Positions 21,901-33,012 of a stretch of DNA of 64,000 bases are shown here, one piece after another. The notes beneath the pieces are model-generated. The model saw only the letters and a list, made by a program, of their open reading frames with translations, was not told the DNA's origin and searched no databases. The position numbers and the translations under genes were made by a program. The stretch comes from Arenicola marina (Eukaryota > Annelida > Polychaeta > Arenicolidae), in NCBI GenBank assembly GCA_964019135.1, contig OZ025257.1, positions 19,185,971 through 19,249,970 of the forward strand, written 5' to 3'. The first letter of the stretch is position 1; each line of letters starts with the position of its first letter.

Positions 21901-23270
21901 TGGCACAGGGTTCCCTCGCTTCCAGACACCAATGACGGCCAGAGGAAATGTTTGCTTACACATAAGCTCATTTGCTTATAAAAGTTTCACACTAAGCAAC
22001 GAAACTGGCGTCCGTAAACGGGATACAAGACACGAGATCCCTCCCTTGATTGCTGGGTGTCTTTTTCAATGTCAGTCAGAGCCCCGGAGCAGGCAATGAT
22101 ACTGCCTCGTAATGCATTAAACACCCCGGCTACTTACACCATCAGCCGCTCAGCAGGCAGGACTTAAAATGGAAGGTCCGGAGGCTTCTTTACTTTTACC
22201 TTCTCGTAATATCGATATGTTAACCAGTGCCCCCATCCCCGTCACAGCTTAGTGTTTTGTCTCTCATTTAGCTTCAGCGGAGGCACTCCTGCGTAGATGA
22301 AGATTTTAGCAGTCATTCTTGGGTCGGAAGTGTGCGCTACGTACACGGCTGTAGACCCAAGTGACGTGACTTGTCTGTTTATATGCAGTCAATGGCGCCA
22401 GAACGACATACTGTTAGTGTCATATATCTCGATATATTCTTTCGTCGATGTACAGATTTTCAGTCCATAATTACAGGCAAATACTTCAGTTCTTTCAATA
22501 AAGGTTAACAGAGGTACGGCGTTCTTTCATATGAATAAATTGGCGCGTAAGTGAACTTGCTCTCGCGTGCAGAATTTGCATTTTCTAGTTTATTGATACT
22601 TAGGCTTACTTCGTATAGCGGAGATAGATCTGTAGATATCTGTTCCATTATATCAATTTGCATTAGAAGCGAACGTTATTTTCCCCTTTCCGGACTAAGG
22701 TAGACGAAACCAAGACTTCATATGAGTGTCATGTTAATTTCCTTGGGTAAGTGGACATAGTTAACTCTGCTCACGTTACACTGGCCCCGAACATTGATTC
22801 AGTTGCGGCATATTTTTTATTGTAAAATCCAGTAAATGATCTAATTTTCCATGTTATCTTTAGAGTATTGCGGCCCACATAGGTTGGAGGATGAATCGGG
22901 ATCGCTAGTGTATGTGGACTGAACGCCGCTATCTCGTCGTGATAATGAATAAAGGTAAACTCTGCTGCGGTGAATACATATATAATGTATATAACTGCCT
23001 ATGACAGCAAAGGAGGCAGACTAAAATTATAACGCTGATTTTTTATAAATATTGTTACAATACACTTTGTTAACATGCAAAATAATCGGTGCACATGCAC
23101 AATTTATCACAAATTGAAGTTGTTGAAAAGTGAGGATATCGGTATCGTAGACTATGCATACCGACTCTGTTTTTATATGTCGTACTCTAGTTATTTCCTG
23201 TTCTCTAACTAAAGTACACATTGGCGCACGAAAATCAATGAAAAATGAATCTCTGAATAAGCTTATTATG
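21900..23270. other. non-coding, with a fragment of the 58/63-kb repeat
   Basis: About 22270-22370 (GGCACTCCTGCGTAGATGAAG, in part, and CATTCTTGGGTCGGAAGTG) resembles 57848-57935 and 63685-63770, so it is a diverged fragment of that duplicated unit. The rest is unassigned. Confidence 0.45.
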
Positions 23271-23960
23271 TCCGCCAGATTGCCGGGTTGGCGCCCAGGG
23301 CTCTTCACGTGATTACGGGTGGCGCGGTGGCGGCGATCATGTGGGTACAAATAGAAGAACGAACCTCGTTACAAGGGTGCGTTTTCGCACCACCTCTGCC
23401 CCGCAACCGCTATGCACCACGAGATCCCATCCCGGGCTCCCGTTTCGATCCATCTTTAGCAATGACAAATTTTCAGGCAGCTAGACCAATTGCCTGAATA
23501 ATTACAGCCTGCGTTATGGTAATGTCATTGCTTATTATTACCTAAACCTGGCCACGGTTTTGTAATTGTGTAGATGGCCACTATTGTGAATGATCATGAC
23601 TGAATAATAACGTGGCATTGAATAACAGTGGTCAGCCTAACCACACGCCGCCGGAACTGTTCCCTGTTTCCAAATGACGAACTAACGCGGGGATCCAGCG
23701 CATTGATCATAAGAAACGACCACTATCGTTTCAAAGGAGTTTGAAACACAACATACGTAAATATGAGAACGAAACGAGACCAACGCAGCTCAGTTCAATA
23801 TGTTCTATGATCGAAAACTTACATCACTTACAGCGTCACTTACTAAAGAACCTAGTGGAAAACTCATGCCGCGGAAATGGGCCCCATGTTATATAGTACT
23901 TTTGTGTCGGATTGGTTGATATGATGTCCCTGGGAATTATATGTCAGTGCCCACCGAAAG
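23270..23960 (-). repeat. R1 dispersed repeat copy
   Basis: Reverse-complement copy of 16910-17640. Its 5' part is GGCGCGGTGGCGGCG with GAACCTCGTT, its middle GAACTGTTCCCTGTTTCC, and its end CTTACATCACTTACAGCG. Confidence 0.7.
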
Positions 23961-24109
23961 CCCACATATGGGTGACAATAGGCGTTTTCATATCTTGAAC
24001 ATTTGTAAAAGTCATACTTATATTAAAATATAATAAAGGTATCTTGTTAAGCTACATTTCCTCATCGTCACCGCATTTTCATACACATCTCTTCAAGTTC
24101 AAGTTTGTT

Positions 24110-24180
24110 CTACCGTTCAGTGTCCAGTAACGAGGTACTGGGGCGGCGTTTGCAGGACATGGAGTGGGAGGCTGAAGGGG
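24110..24180 (+). repeat. SINE-head-like fragment
   Basis: CGTTCAGTGTCCAGTAACGAGGTAC resembles the start of the SINE at 28.77 kb (CGTTCAGTGTGCAATAACGAGG). It has no box B and is followed by a G run. Confidence 0.4.
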
Positions 24181-24189
24181 GGGGGGGGC

Positions 24190-24480
24190 GCAATCCTGAA
24201 GGTCGGAAATAGAGAGATACAGGATAGCATAATTACATTTCCGACAACTTCTGTAAGTACTTACCAGATGGTAATGGTAAGTGTGGTGGTACGAGAGTTA
24301 CCACCTTTCTTCGGGCACGGCTGATAAGAGCTTAGGTGCACATAAGGCGAGTTATTCATCACTTCTGCACTTTCGCCGCTGGACTGCCAGTGGAAGAGAA
24401 AGGCAAGGCGAGGGATGGATGATTACGGGGCAGGGACGGACGGAGTGGACGGAGATGGTCAAAGGGCGGGGCGTCAATGC
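24190..24480 (-). repeat. R2 dispersed repeat copy
   Basis: Inverted relative to 16370-16760: GGTCGGAAATAGAGAGATAC, ATAATTACATTTCCGAC, TTAGGTGCACATAAGGCG, then a purine-rich body. Confidence 0.6.
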
Positions 24481-24569
24481 GAACGACGATACTGTGTGGA
24501 GTTCATAACCATAAGGAGACAAATGGATGGATGGAGGATGGAGGGTGGTGTTCTACATCCAGATGGACG

Positions 24570-24780
24570 GCCAGACTCATTCTAATAACCAAGCAGATTT
24601 ATGTATTACCAATTAAGCACATGAATGGAAAGTAGATGAAAGCAATGTTCATGAACGGAAAGTGGATGAAATGCAAAGTACAAAACGCAAAGACCGTGAA
24701 TGGAAAGATGAAAGAAATGTACATGAACGCAAAGTACATCAATATAACTTCGGGCCTCGCTGCCAAGCTTGAAGTGAATG
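24570..24780. repeat. degenerate ATGAACG/CAAAGTA short-repeat block
   Basis: Irregular tandem repetition of GGAAAGT(G/A)GATGAA and ATGAACGCAAAGTAC. A related block lies at 28165-28340 in S1 and is missing from S2. Confidence 0.7.
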
Positions 24781-25112
24781 CGTGACACAGTCCGTAGTGC
24801 AAAACCATTGGTCCTACGTCCAATTCAATTCACATTAGAGGGCAAAATTCATACCAAGGTCGACTTTTTCCTGTTAAAATTTATGTCTTTCGGAGAAATC
24901 ACGATTGATGACGGTGTTTCAATGTTTTTAACAACGATAACACCACGTAACGTGAGCATGATTATAACCACGTCATTATGGACAAATAAAGCTGAACATG
25001 GTACTTAAGTTGCATGACTCATTTATTTCTCAAATTACCAGCAGAAGGGTTAGTCGTTAACATTAATCATCTCACTGTTGGAGTATGTTAACCCTTATTA
25101 GATTGCCATTGA
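24760..25112 (-). other. 3' flank of G1 with polyadenylation signal
   Basis: Diverged version of 32660-33012 and 40569-40921, downstream of the array genes. On the minus strand AATAAA lies at 25022-25027, about 85 bases past the G1 stop. Landmarks are GAATGCGTGACACAG and CAGCAGAAGGGTTA. Confidence 0.6.
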
Positions 25113-25418
25113 TCAATATGTCTCAGCTTGCGAAGGGTTCTGGTGGGCGCCATCGACGCACGCGGCGGCCGACGGGTCGCCTTCATAGCAACTATCGGCA
25201 CAAAGTCCGGTTAGATTTTCCTCGTGGTATCCGGTGGCTGTGACCGTGAAGGAGTCGTCCACTTCGTATCCGGTGGCCTCGTTGTACACCACATGGACGT
25301 TGCAGTCAGGACCGGTGGCGGTCACGGTGTAGGCCCCGGCACCGTTGTCATAGCCGGTGAGGGTCTGGTCTTCGCCTACGTCCTCTTCATAGGGTACGCC
25401 GACGGCTACGGTCTGCGG
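25113..25418 (-). pseudogene. G1: orphan VWD exon C
   Basis: Exon C, 101 codons plus stop, open from the CCACAG|CCGCAG acceptor to TGA. It encodes QTVAVGVPYEEDVGEDQTL, GAYTVTATGPDCNV, VDDSFTVTATGYHEENL and LCADSC, then a tail with CVDGAHQNP. Exons A and B are gone: after the intron only the last few bases of exon B and its GTAAGT donor remain (about 25795-25805). A 1.14-kb deletion relative to G2 then joins it to the spacer at 25811. Without the first two-thirds of the VWD domain it cannot make a normal product. The C-terminal tail differs from G2/G3, while the sequence toward the intron equals G2. Confidence 0.85.
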
Positions 25419-26199
25419 CTGTGGCCCAAAATAAAAACAGCAGGAATTAGAATGGAACAGAATATGTTTCCGGGTTATGAGAAACAAAACTGTTGCATGT
25501 AGCAACCCGGGAAACACAGCATGGCTGACTGTTTGGATACACATTCCCCGCTCACCCTACTCAAGTTGATAGGACCCTGTGATTGCGCCACATAGCAAAC
25601 AGACGAAGAAGTCACTCTCACGACGTTGTATCGTCATAATAATATCGTTGTATCGCATCCTGGCCTGTTTTTGTGTAACATGAGTGAGCATTGCAATCGT
25701 TTTTCCTAAACGCTTGTCCTTTTTATGGGATTAGTGTACCTGTTAATTTGAGCGCTGCCGACTGGTGGAACGCTGTCGACTGGTGAAAGTTATACTTACC
25801 AAGGCGAACAAATGCTCACCATCCACAATGCCAGTAAAAGTCTAATAACGAGGAAATAAAAAACGCATAGCATATTATATAACTATTAACAACAAATGAG
25901 CTGCAGATTAATTACGTCAATTGAGAAGCGTGAATTTAGGCCCAATGCTTACTAATAGAGCCATGTATATGCATTTGAGCTATCTAAATGCATCGTTACC
26001 ACCCTAACAGAGCTTTCGATTCACCACAATTTGCGCCGCCAGAAGAATTGAAATATGCCTAGGATGCCACGTGCTCTTCGTGGTGCATTCTGGGTGCATC
26101 ATTCCGAGGTGTTACCCTGATATGGAACCCTATCTGGCAGTGTGGAGTCATCGGCAGATGACCATCATATGATAAATGTGATAAATGTGTTCAGGGAAC

Positions 26200-26400
26200 C
26201 GTGTCCATCCTCTGGTTGCCCTGGTCTCCATCTGGGCCTGCTGTTGACGATGTGTGGAATCAAACTAGCTCTGCGGTCTTTAAATACACAGAGAACAGCA
26301 ATGAACCTAGCTGAGGTCAATATCTCAAGTTTATGATTCATCATCAGAATTGTATTATTGCACCCACCGTCATTAATATTTCTGCCCACCCGTTGACAGG
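26200..26400 (-). promoter_or_regulatory. TATA-containing block (orphaned, near G1)
   Basis: Minus-strand copy of the conserved upstream block; TATTTAAAG is at 26286-26278. It lies about 0.86 kb above G1's remaining exon C because exons A and B were deleted. If active it would drive an aberrant transcript. Confidence 0.45.
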
Positions 26401-27639
26401 GATGCTGACAGGTGTTGACAGGGAAGCATTTGGCTTGACAGTTCCATTATACCCAAGATAAGTTAAACATCGACGACAAAGGTACTGGTAATTTTTGTAA
26501 ATGTATCTCTTCATTGTTGCCACTATTAGAATTTAAAATTAACATACCAAGTATTTGACACGAAAATTAATATATTAATCAAGAAAAGCAAACCAGCGAC
26601 TTACCGGTCTTCAATAAAGCTGTTGCACGTCTGCTTTAAGCCGCTACAGTTAATGGGATAACTGCGTTAATATGGATAAGCGAGCCCCCCCCCCCCACAC
26701 CGCCCCCAGCTGACCCCATCTGGGTCGTACATTTCTCAAAGCGTTTTTGCCAGCATCGCTTCTATTCAACCAATGGGACCCCCCCCCCCCTTTCTTTAGA
26801 AACTTCTTTCTACGCACAATGGATCCTGCTTCTGCAAAATTACGGCGCGAAATTTTGCACGGCCATTCAGTGGCATACTTAAGCTGGGAATAATATGCCT
26901 ATTTCAGTCCATATTTCCCTTTGAACACTATCAAATGAGTAAAACGTAAAACATGCTTGTGATATGATGATTGAATTTAAAGTGATGGTCTCAAGGTAAT
27001 ATATTATTCACTAACTGCCAGCAAATTCTTCACCCAAATTGAAAGATCGGGTTCAGAAGTAATCGTCATAAAGGGATTATATGCATTCTGAGCAGGTATC
27101 CGAATACGACCCTTGCAGATGCATATGTTTTATTATAGAATACATCTATCGGTAGTTTGGTCCAAAAATCAAATGAACAACTAACAGCCTTTTCATTTGC
27201 CGGCTGGTAGCCCACTTTTCTACTTTGAATATAGAATTACACATTGAAACACCCATGGTAGAATTTACTCGTGGTACCTTTAGTCAGGGAATTTAGCCAA
27301 CGATCTCTTGTGTACATTTAGTGCTTATTTAGTCGTATTATTCACTCTCCAGCATATTTTGGTTAAATTCTATAGCTAGCTCTTAATTGTTTGCTCTTTA
27401 ATACTGCATTAATTAATCATTACAATATTACGTACTATATAGTTATTGCCACATAACATTTCGTTACTGAATAATTAGTATTTCATGGCTGCACTATTTC
27501 ATAAATATCCGATTAGTATTGCATGAAGCGCACGAGTAGTAAATCAGAAACTAATTTGAACGACACATTTAATGGCGAACATAAACTTTGCACCTACTGT
27601 TTGGGAGTCGGTGTTACCGTTATTGAGGATGAATTTCAT

Positions 27640-28150
27640 GTTCAGGTAACGTGGCATTGAATAACAGGGTCAGCCTAGCCACACGCCTAGCGCATTGATC
27701 ATAAGAAAGGCCTACACACAGTGAATGATTGGCTCCGCCCACGTGATATTGAATACCACTGGTCAGCCTAGCCATACGACGCCAGAACTATTCCCTGTTA
27801 CGAAGGGCGATCCAGCGCATTGATCAAAAGAGACACTTACTGTCGTATACAAGGAGTTTCAAACTAGCACCATACCTAAATATTGAGAACGAAAGGTTTG
27901 AGACCAACGTAACTCAGTTCCATATGTTCTATCATAAAACAACTTACAATATCACTAACAGTGGTCATATATTTTGCTCAACTAACGCACATGAAGAAAA
28001 ATTCAGCAAGTGAGCCTTATGTCTCCGTGATCTTGTGTGAGATTGGCTGATAGAAGATCAGGGGAAATTAAGTCTCAGAGCCCACATAGCACCTATGTCA
28101 TATAATAAAAAAAAACTTACAATATCACTTACAGTGTTTTCACTTTTTCG
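27640..28150 (-). repeat. R1 dispersed repeat copy in S1
   Basis: Reverse-complement copy of 16910-17380: GAATGATTGGCTCCGCC, CCTGTTACGAAGGGCGATCC, GTTTGAGACCAACGTAACTC, ending CTTACAATATCACTTACAG. The twin in S2 is at 36680-37190. Confidence 0.8.
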
Positions 28151-28544
28151 TATTTTCGTTTCAATTAGCCGTGGTATAGAAGATGAAAGCACAGTACATC
28201 TCTAGAAAATAGATGAATGCAAAGTACATTTATGGAAAGTGGATGAAATACAGTATGCAGTAAGAAGTACAGAGTGCTATGTCCACGAATGAAAAATATG
28301 AAGGAAATGCACATGAGCGCAAAGTACCTGCCCAGGTAACAAAACATTATTTTCCGAAAATTCCACCAATGTTACGGACATATTACCAAAAATAGTTTTC
28401 TTCTTAATTAGGGAATGTTTTTTGGTAATATTAACATTGGCGGAATACTCGGAGAATATTCGGTGAATATTACAAACAAACCTTCCTAGAACATTAAAAG
28501 AAAATGATGGTGCACTCACAGAAATGAAGCCGACAACTGTTTAA

Positions 28545-28775
28545 CACTTGTAACGTCTTCATTATTGTATTACCGCCTGGTTGACAGGCCATTACGCCAA
28601 TACAAACCGTATAACAGGTTTAAGGCAATCTTTATAATTACATTACCGCTTGGTCAACAGGCCATGGCACCAAGACAAACTGTATAACAAATTTAACGCG
28701 GTCTTTATAATTAACTTAACGCGTGGTTGACAGGCCTTTGCACTTATACAAACTGTATAACAGCTTTGAGCGCCG
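28545..28775. repeat. 75-bp tandem repeat, three units
   Basis: Units share ACCGC(C/T)TGGT, GACAGGCC, ATACAAAC, GTATAACA and TCTTTATAATTA, spaced 74-77 bases. Two further units lie at 29570-29740, so the array is split by SINE and A-rich insertions. Confidence 0.85.
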
Positions 28776-28945
28776 TTCAGTGTGCAATAACGAGGTAGAT
28801 CAATAGGTCCTGGGTCCGAATCCGGGCTCGGGCACGTAATCTGTGGCATGTATCCTCTTTTCATCCTTCACCGCCCTGAAGGTTCCTTGGCCCGATTTAG
28901 CCTTCCAGTGCACAAAAGTGGCCTAAATCACCAACATTTCATAGA
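28770..28945 (+). mobile_element. tRNA-derived SINE-like element
   Basis: GGTCCGAATCC at 28813-28823 is a good polymerase III box B, preceded by GTTCAGTGTGCAATAACGAGG about 35 bases upstream. The tail is CCCGATTTAGCCTTCC, then GTGGCCTAAATCACC. Box A is weak. It interrupts the 75-bp repeat array. Confidence 0.55.
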
Positions 28946-29250
28946 ATTTCCATATAGTTTCTAACGAACTATTCAAACTCGACGGAGACTATAAAAACGC
29001 CATAGAAAATTCGATGAAAAACTATGGAAATTCTAAGAAAACTATAGAAATTCTATGAAAACTATGGAAATTCTATGAAAACTATGAAAATTCTATAAAA
29101 ACTATGGAAATTCTATGAAAACTTTGGAAAGTCTTTGGAAACTATGAAAATTCTATAAAAACTCTATAGGAAAACCTTTAGAATGTCCATAGAAAAATCG
29201 ATAAAAACCTTTAGAATTGTTTTTAGTGAAATTCTGTAAGACATTTGCCA
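28945..29250. repeat. A-rich short tandem repeat (AAACTATGGAAATTCTATG)
   Basis: About ten imperfect units of roughly 20 bases, each mixing ACTATGGAAATTCTATGAAA. Related TTCTATAGAAA palindromes occur at 29420-29560. Present only in S1. Confidence 0.85.
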
Positions 29251-29569
29251 ACGGGGTGTAATGGTGTCTGATAAACTTAATGCCCTGATTCGCGTAATAC
29301 ATCTAAGAAGAGAGAAGACCTTCATGTATCCTTTCACATAAAGAGTACTTCTATAAACCTGCAAACATAACTGTACATAACCGGCTACGAGAGGAAAGAA
29401 AATAGTTCTGTCGAAATATTATCTCCATATACGTTCCATAGAAACTAATTGCTCTATAGAAGTATCCCTACATATTCTATAGAAAACATTATTTCTATCG
29501 AAATATCTGTTTACGCTCTATAGAAAATAATTGTTTTATAGAATTATGTATGGAGTTCTATAAAAGGTT

Positions 29570-29740
29570 TTGCCGCGAGTTGCACCAATACAAACTGCAT
29601 AACAACTTTAACGCGGTCTTTATAATTACATTACCGCGTGGTTGACAGGCCTTTGCACCAATACAAACTGTATAACAAGTGTAACTAGTCTTTATACTGA
29701 CGTTACCGCGAGGTTGACAGACCATTGCGCTACTACAGAG
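29570..29740. repeat. 75-bp tandem repeat, last two units (S1)
   Basis: Continuation of the array at 28545-28775: GCACCAATACAAACTG, TTACCGCGTGGTTGACAGG, TTACCGCGAGGTTGACAG. The same two units remain in S2 at 37495-37665. Confidence 0.85.
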
Positions 29741-29779
29741 AGAGAAGAGCCCTTTTAGTTTGAAGAAAGAAGAACAGTT

Positions 29780-30180
29780 TTTGGGGAGGGGAGACCCCCT
29801 AAGTTAGGGGAGGGGAGACACCCCAAGTTGGGGTAGTACCCCAAGTGTGGGGAGGAGAGAGACCTCAAGTTGTGCTGGTACCCCAAGTTATGGGAGAGAA
29901 GAGACCCTCAGTTAAGGGAGGAGAGACACCCTAAGTTTGGAGAGGGGACACACCTAAAGTTAGGAGAGGGGAAAGACCCCAAGTTGGGGGGGGGGGGGAG
30001 GGAGAGACCCCAAGTTGTGATGGTACCCAAGTGTGGGGTGGTACCCCAAGTCTGTTGACGGAAGAGACTCCAAGCTCGGCAGAGGAGTCACTCAAGTTGT
30101 GGAAGGGGGTACATCTAAATTAAGGGAGGGGAGACAACCCAAGTGAGGGCAGGGGAAGCAGTTTTTGGAGGGTAGACAGT
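29780..30180 (+). repeat. G-rich degenerate minisatellite (S1)
   Basis: Repeats of GGGGAG(G)GGAGAC(A)CCCCAAGTT, unit about 20-38 bases, with many runs of three or more G. The plus strand has quadruplex potential. The 62-codon frame inside (repeats of PKLGEG) is composition-driven; the S2 twin frame differs in length from run-length changes. Confidence 0.88.
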
Positions 30181-30189
30181 AGAGGACAG

Positions 30190-31400
30190 AATTAAGCTTC
30201 TCATGATCATTCTTCCGCATTACATGCTGTTCGTCAACTTCAGCTTCAATGTCAACTTCAACTCCCATTCAGCTTCAGGATCCTCCATCGACGGCACCTA
30301 TTAGAGAAAGGCAATTAGTGGTCATTATCAGTTTGTGGCATACATGTAAGCTATCATTAACTCCTTAATTCACAAGCGCGCATTTACGGGTATAATTTCT
30401 GCAGCATGTGAACTCTGATAATGATTGTAAATCATTGCACTTGGTAAGCAGCCTCAATTACCTCCATTTTCTTGACTCCCCGTGTGGGGCAAAGCGCATC
30501 ATCTCTGCGAGGAGCTCAGTGACACACCGCATATCATTCTGCTTGCAATTTAACATATATTGCTTCTGCAAATATAGATTGAACATGAATTAGCATCCTA
30601 CCTGAAGACACTATTAGGATAAGAAAATGAGAATCAAGTTAACTGATAAATTATTTGTAGGTGCAAGTACACAGCTCAGCATTTAATATGCCACAGAAAC
30701 CGATGATAAGCAAGAAATACATACAGAATTTAATGATTGAAACATGGCCAGGGTGCATGTACACCAGTAAAGTGTTACTGTATGTGTTTTACTGAGACTG
30801 GCTGGCCGTGTTGTAACATGGCCCACCGGCCGAAACGCGGTCAGCCTTTATTCATGTCCCTCTTGTAATGGGTTCACCACTTCCTCCTAACGGAGTGATT
30901 TATGTTACTTGTCATGGGGTATCTAGTATACGAGAAAGGAGTCTCTCACTGAACACACAACAACACATGGCAGGCTAACTCTTTGTATGCTCTTTGTTTC
31001 TTGAATAAATTCCAATTGGAACGCAAGCCAGTTGTTTACAAGTCTGTGCGACTAATATGCATGTAACTCTACTTCCATTCACTCTATTTCACTGAAACAA
31101 ATACCATTCCCTTGCCCAGAACAATACCTATCCAGTGATATATACATTATATGATTAGACAGTCATCCAGACCCCAATTACACATGTCTCACAACCGGCG
31201 GAAAAGTTAGCCCAAAATTAGTTTTTAAATCGGGTTAATATTCATCGTTGATCGCTCAAACTAGCACCAATCATTTTCTCTGGACGAGATCGTTCGAATG
31301 GTATAAGTTTGGCATATCTAAAAATATAAAAATGGTCTGACCTCACAACCGTAGAGAGATGACAGAGAGCCACGAAGTGAATGTCAGTTGCTCGCCTTGA
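30190..31400. other. S1 spacer without recognised gene
   Basis: AT-rich. Includes CAACTTCAGCTTCAA short repeats at about 30235 and the palindrome-like ACTGGCTGGCCGTGTTG near 30798. No exon was supported. Confidence 0.4.
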
Positions 31401-31806
31401 TTTGAAATCAGCACACTTTTGGGCATTGATTGCAGAATGTACACAAATAAATAAACCTTATACATCTGTCAAGTGGTTCTTTTTCATACCTTTATAGTTC
31501 CAAAGGCGGCAAAAATGGATGTTGCCGACATTTTTTTAATCACTCTTTGTAATTATGGCATTTTCCAACAACAATTATTCATAACTTCTCTATTCTGGTG
31601 TTAAATTGCTCTCCAACAGTGATAATGGCGAGAAATAAAAAATGTTATTGTAAAGCCACCTAAATATAAAAAGTGATCAAATTGGTTTTAACGGCATTAT
31701 AGTCGCCTTTGGAGCTATAAAGGTATGAAAAACAACTTGAACACATTTACAAGGTGCATTTATTTGTGTACGTTCTGCAATCGACGCCCAAAGAGTGCCA
31801 TTTAAA
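31401..31806. mobile_element. foldback (long-TIR) non-autonomous element in S1
   Basis: The first 110 bases (from TTTGAAATCAGCACAC) pair with the last 110 (ending GAGTGCCATTTAAA): shared strings are GATTGCAGAA, GTACACAAATAAAT, TTTTTCATACCTTTATAG and TCCAAAGGCG against their reverse complements. The loop is about 180 bases with no coding content. This is a MITE or foldback element. The same copy lies in S2 at 39314-39719, so it inserted before the duplication. Confidence 0.8.
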
Positions 31807-31809
31807 AAA

Positions 31810-32660
31810 ATTAAAGCAGCCTACGTACATGCGTCATCTTATATTGTTCATATTTTAGAATCAAGACTAGCAGTATCTCAAAATTATAATGCATATAAAT
31901 TTGATATCTCATTGAGTCTGTAAAATAACAATTTCGACATAAAACTGTGCGGACTAGTTTGCTTGCGAACGTCCTAGCCAGCCGCTGTCGATATCACACA
32001 GAATACCGAACAGTTAACAGGCGCGAGATATCAAGCCGGCAACCAACATCTGCCAAGGTGAACAAATTTGCTTCTGGCTTCATAAGCATCTGATCATATT
32101 ATTTTAAATGCGATCGAACCGCCGATTTGTGCATAGCCTAACTTACATTCAGTTTTATGTTTGTGCAAATTGTGGCTCTCTTCGAAGAAAACCCATGCGT
32201 TCAACTTCCGCCGGATTCAACTTCTACTCTCTGACAGAGGGCGCTCGCTAGGGCTTTGGGTAAGGTGCACGAGCTCCCTTTGTTGGGAGTGCAGTCAATC
32301 AGCCACCGGAGCCGGAGGGTGGGGGGGGGGGGGGGGGGGTGAAGGATGTGGGGGTGCTTAATACATTGCTGGGTTGGGGGGATGGGGGGTTCCGCGGTAA
32401 AGCCCCCTTCCTTTTTCACCGCTAAAATCCGCTCGGTTGGGGCGTTTTACCGCTAAAATGCGCCCGGAAGGGGTATTTTTTCCGTTGACCCAGCTTATTT
32501 CGCAACAACAATTAGTTTCGTGCAAGCGTACCATTCGCAAAACATCCTCGCAATTCGTTCGTAACGTAAGACGGAAAAAACACAGCGAATATTACGGGAT
32601 TGTTCGTCCGGAACATAACACGGAAATAACATTGAGTGAATATTACGCGAATGTTCCGTG
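31810..32660. other. S1 spacer with long G run
   Basis: Non-coding. A G run near 32313-32339 is clearly longer than in S2 (40239-40248), a run-length difference between twins. The 85-codon frame at 32437-32694 is shared with S2 only through the duplication. Confidence 0.4.
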
Positions 32661-32909
32661 TTTGCTGGCTGCCATGTTTGAAGTTAATGCGTGACACAGC
32701 CCGTAGAGCGAAAGCAGTGGCCATACGTCAAATTCAACGTTTTCCGCTCTGATTTGTGACTTACATTACCTATCAGGGAAATTTGTGAAGCTTGATGACA
32801 ATATCTAAATGTTTTCGACAGAGTTGTAACACCGCGTGACGTGAGCATGATTATAGCCACATAATCATGCAAAATAAAGGGGAACATAGTACTCAAGTTG
32901 CATGGCTGA

Positions 32910-32915
32910 TTTATT
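32910..32915 (-). terminator. polyadenylation signal of G2
   Basis: AATAAA on the minus strand, about 98 bases past the G2 stop codon (33013). Confidence 0.6.
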
Positions 32916-33012
32916 TGTCAATTTACCAGCAGAAGGGTTAATCGTTAACGATTAAGGGTTAATGGTTAATCTCACTGTTGAAATATGTTAACCCTCATTA
33001 GATTGCCATTGA

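Larger units (their letters stand above)
28166..29293. repeat. 1.13-kb segment present in S1, absent from S2
   Basis: Flanks in S1 are CGTTTCAATTA|GCC and GATTCG|CGTAATACATC. In S2 (about 37202) CGTTTCAATTA is followed by ATACATA and then ATACGTAATACATC, a clean junction with a few filler bases. The segment holds an ATGAACG block, three 75-bp repeat units, a SINE and an A-rich repeat. Because the same kind of ATGAACG block also flanks G1 at 24.6 kb, loss from S2 is more likely than gain in S1. Confidence 0.85.
25811..33012. repeat. S1: array spacer, near-identical to S2
   Basis: Matches 34851-40921 base for base over long stretches, with sparse substitutions and small run-length changes. The offset is 9040 at the left and 7909 at the right because S1 holds an extra piece (28166-29293). 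Inside: the TATA block, an R1 copy, 75-bp repeats, a SINE, A-rich and G-rich repeats, a foldback element and the G2 3' flank. No additional gene was recognised; frames shared by S1 and S2 only reflect the recent duplication. Confidence 0.93.

Noticed and set aside
26142..26336. Identical frames in S1 and S2 (and others such as 32437/40346) as conserved small proteins
   Set aside because: Identity comes from the recent spacer duplication and says nothing about selection.
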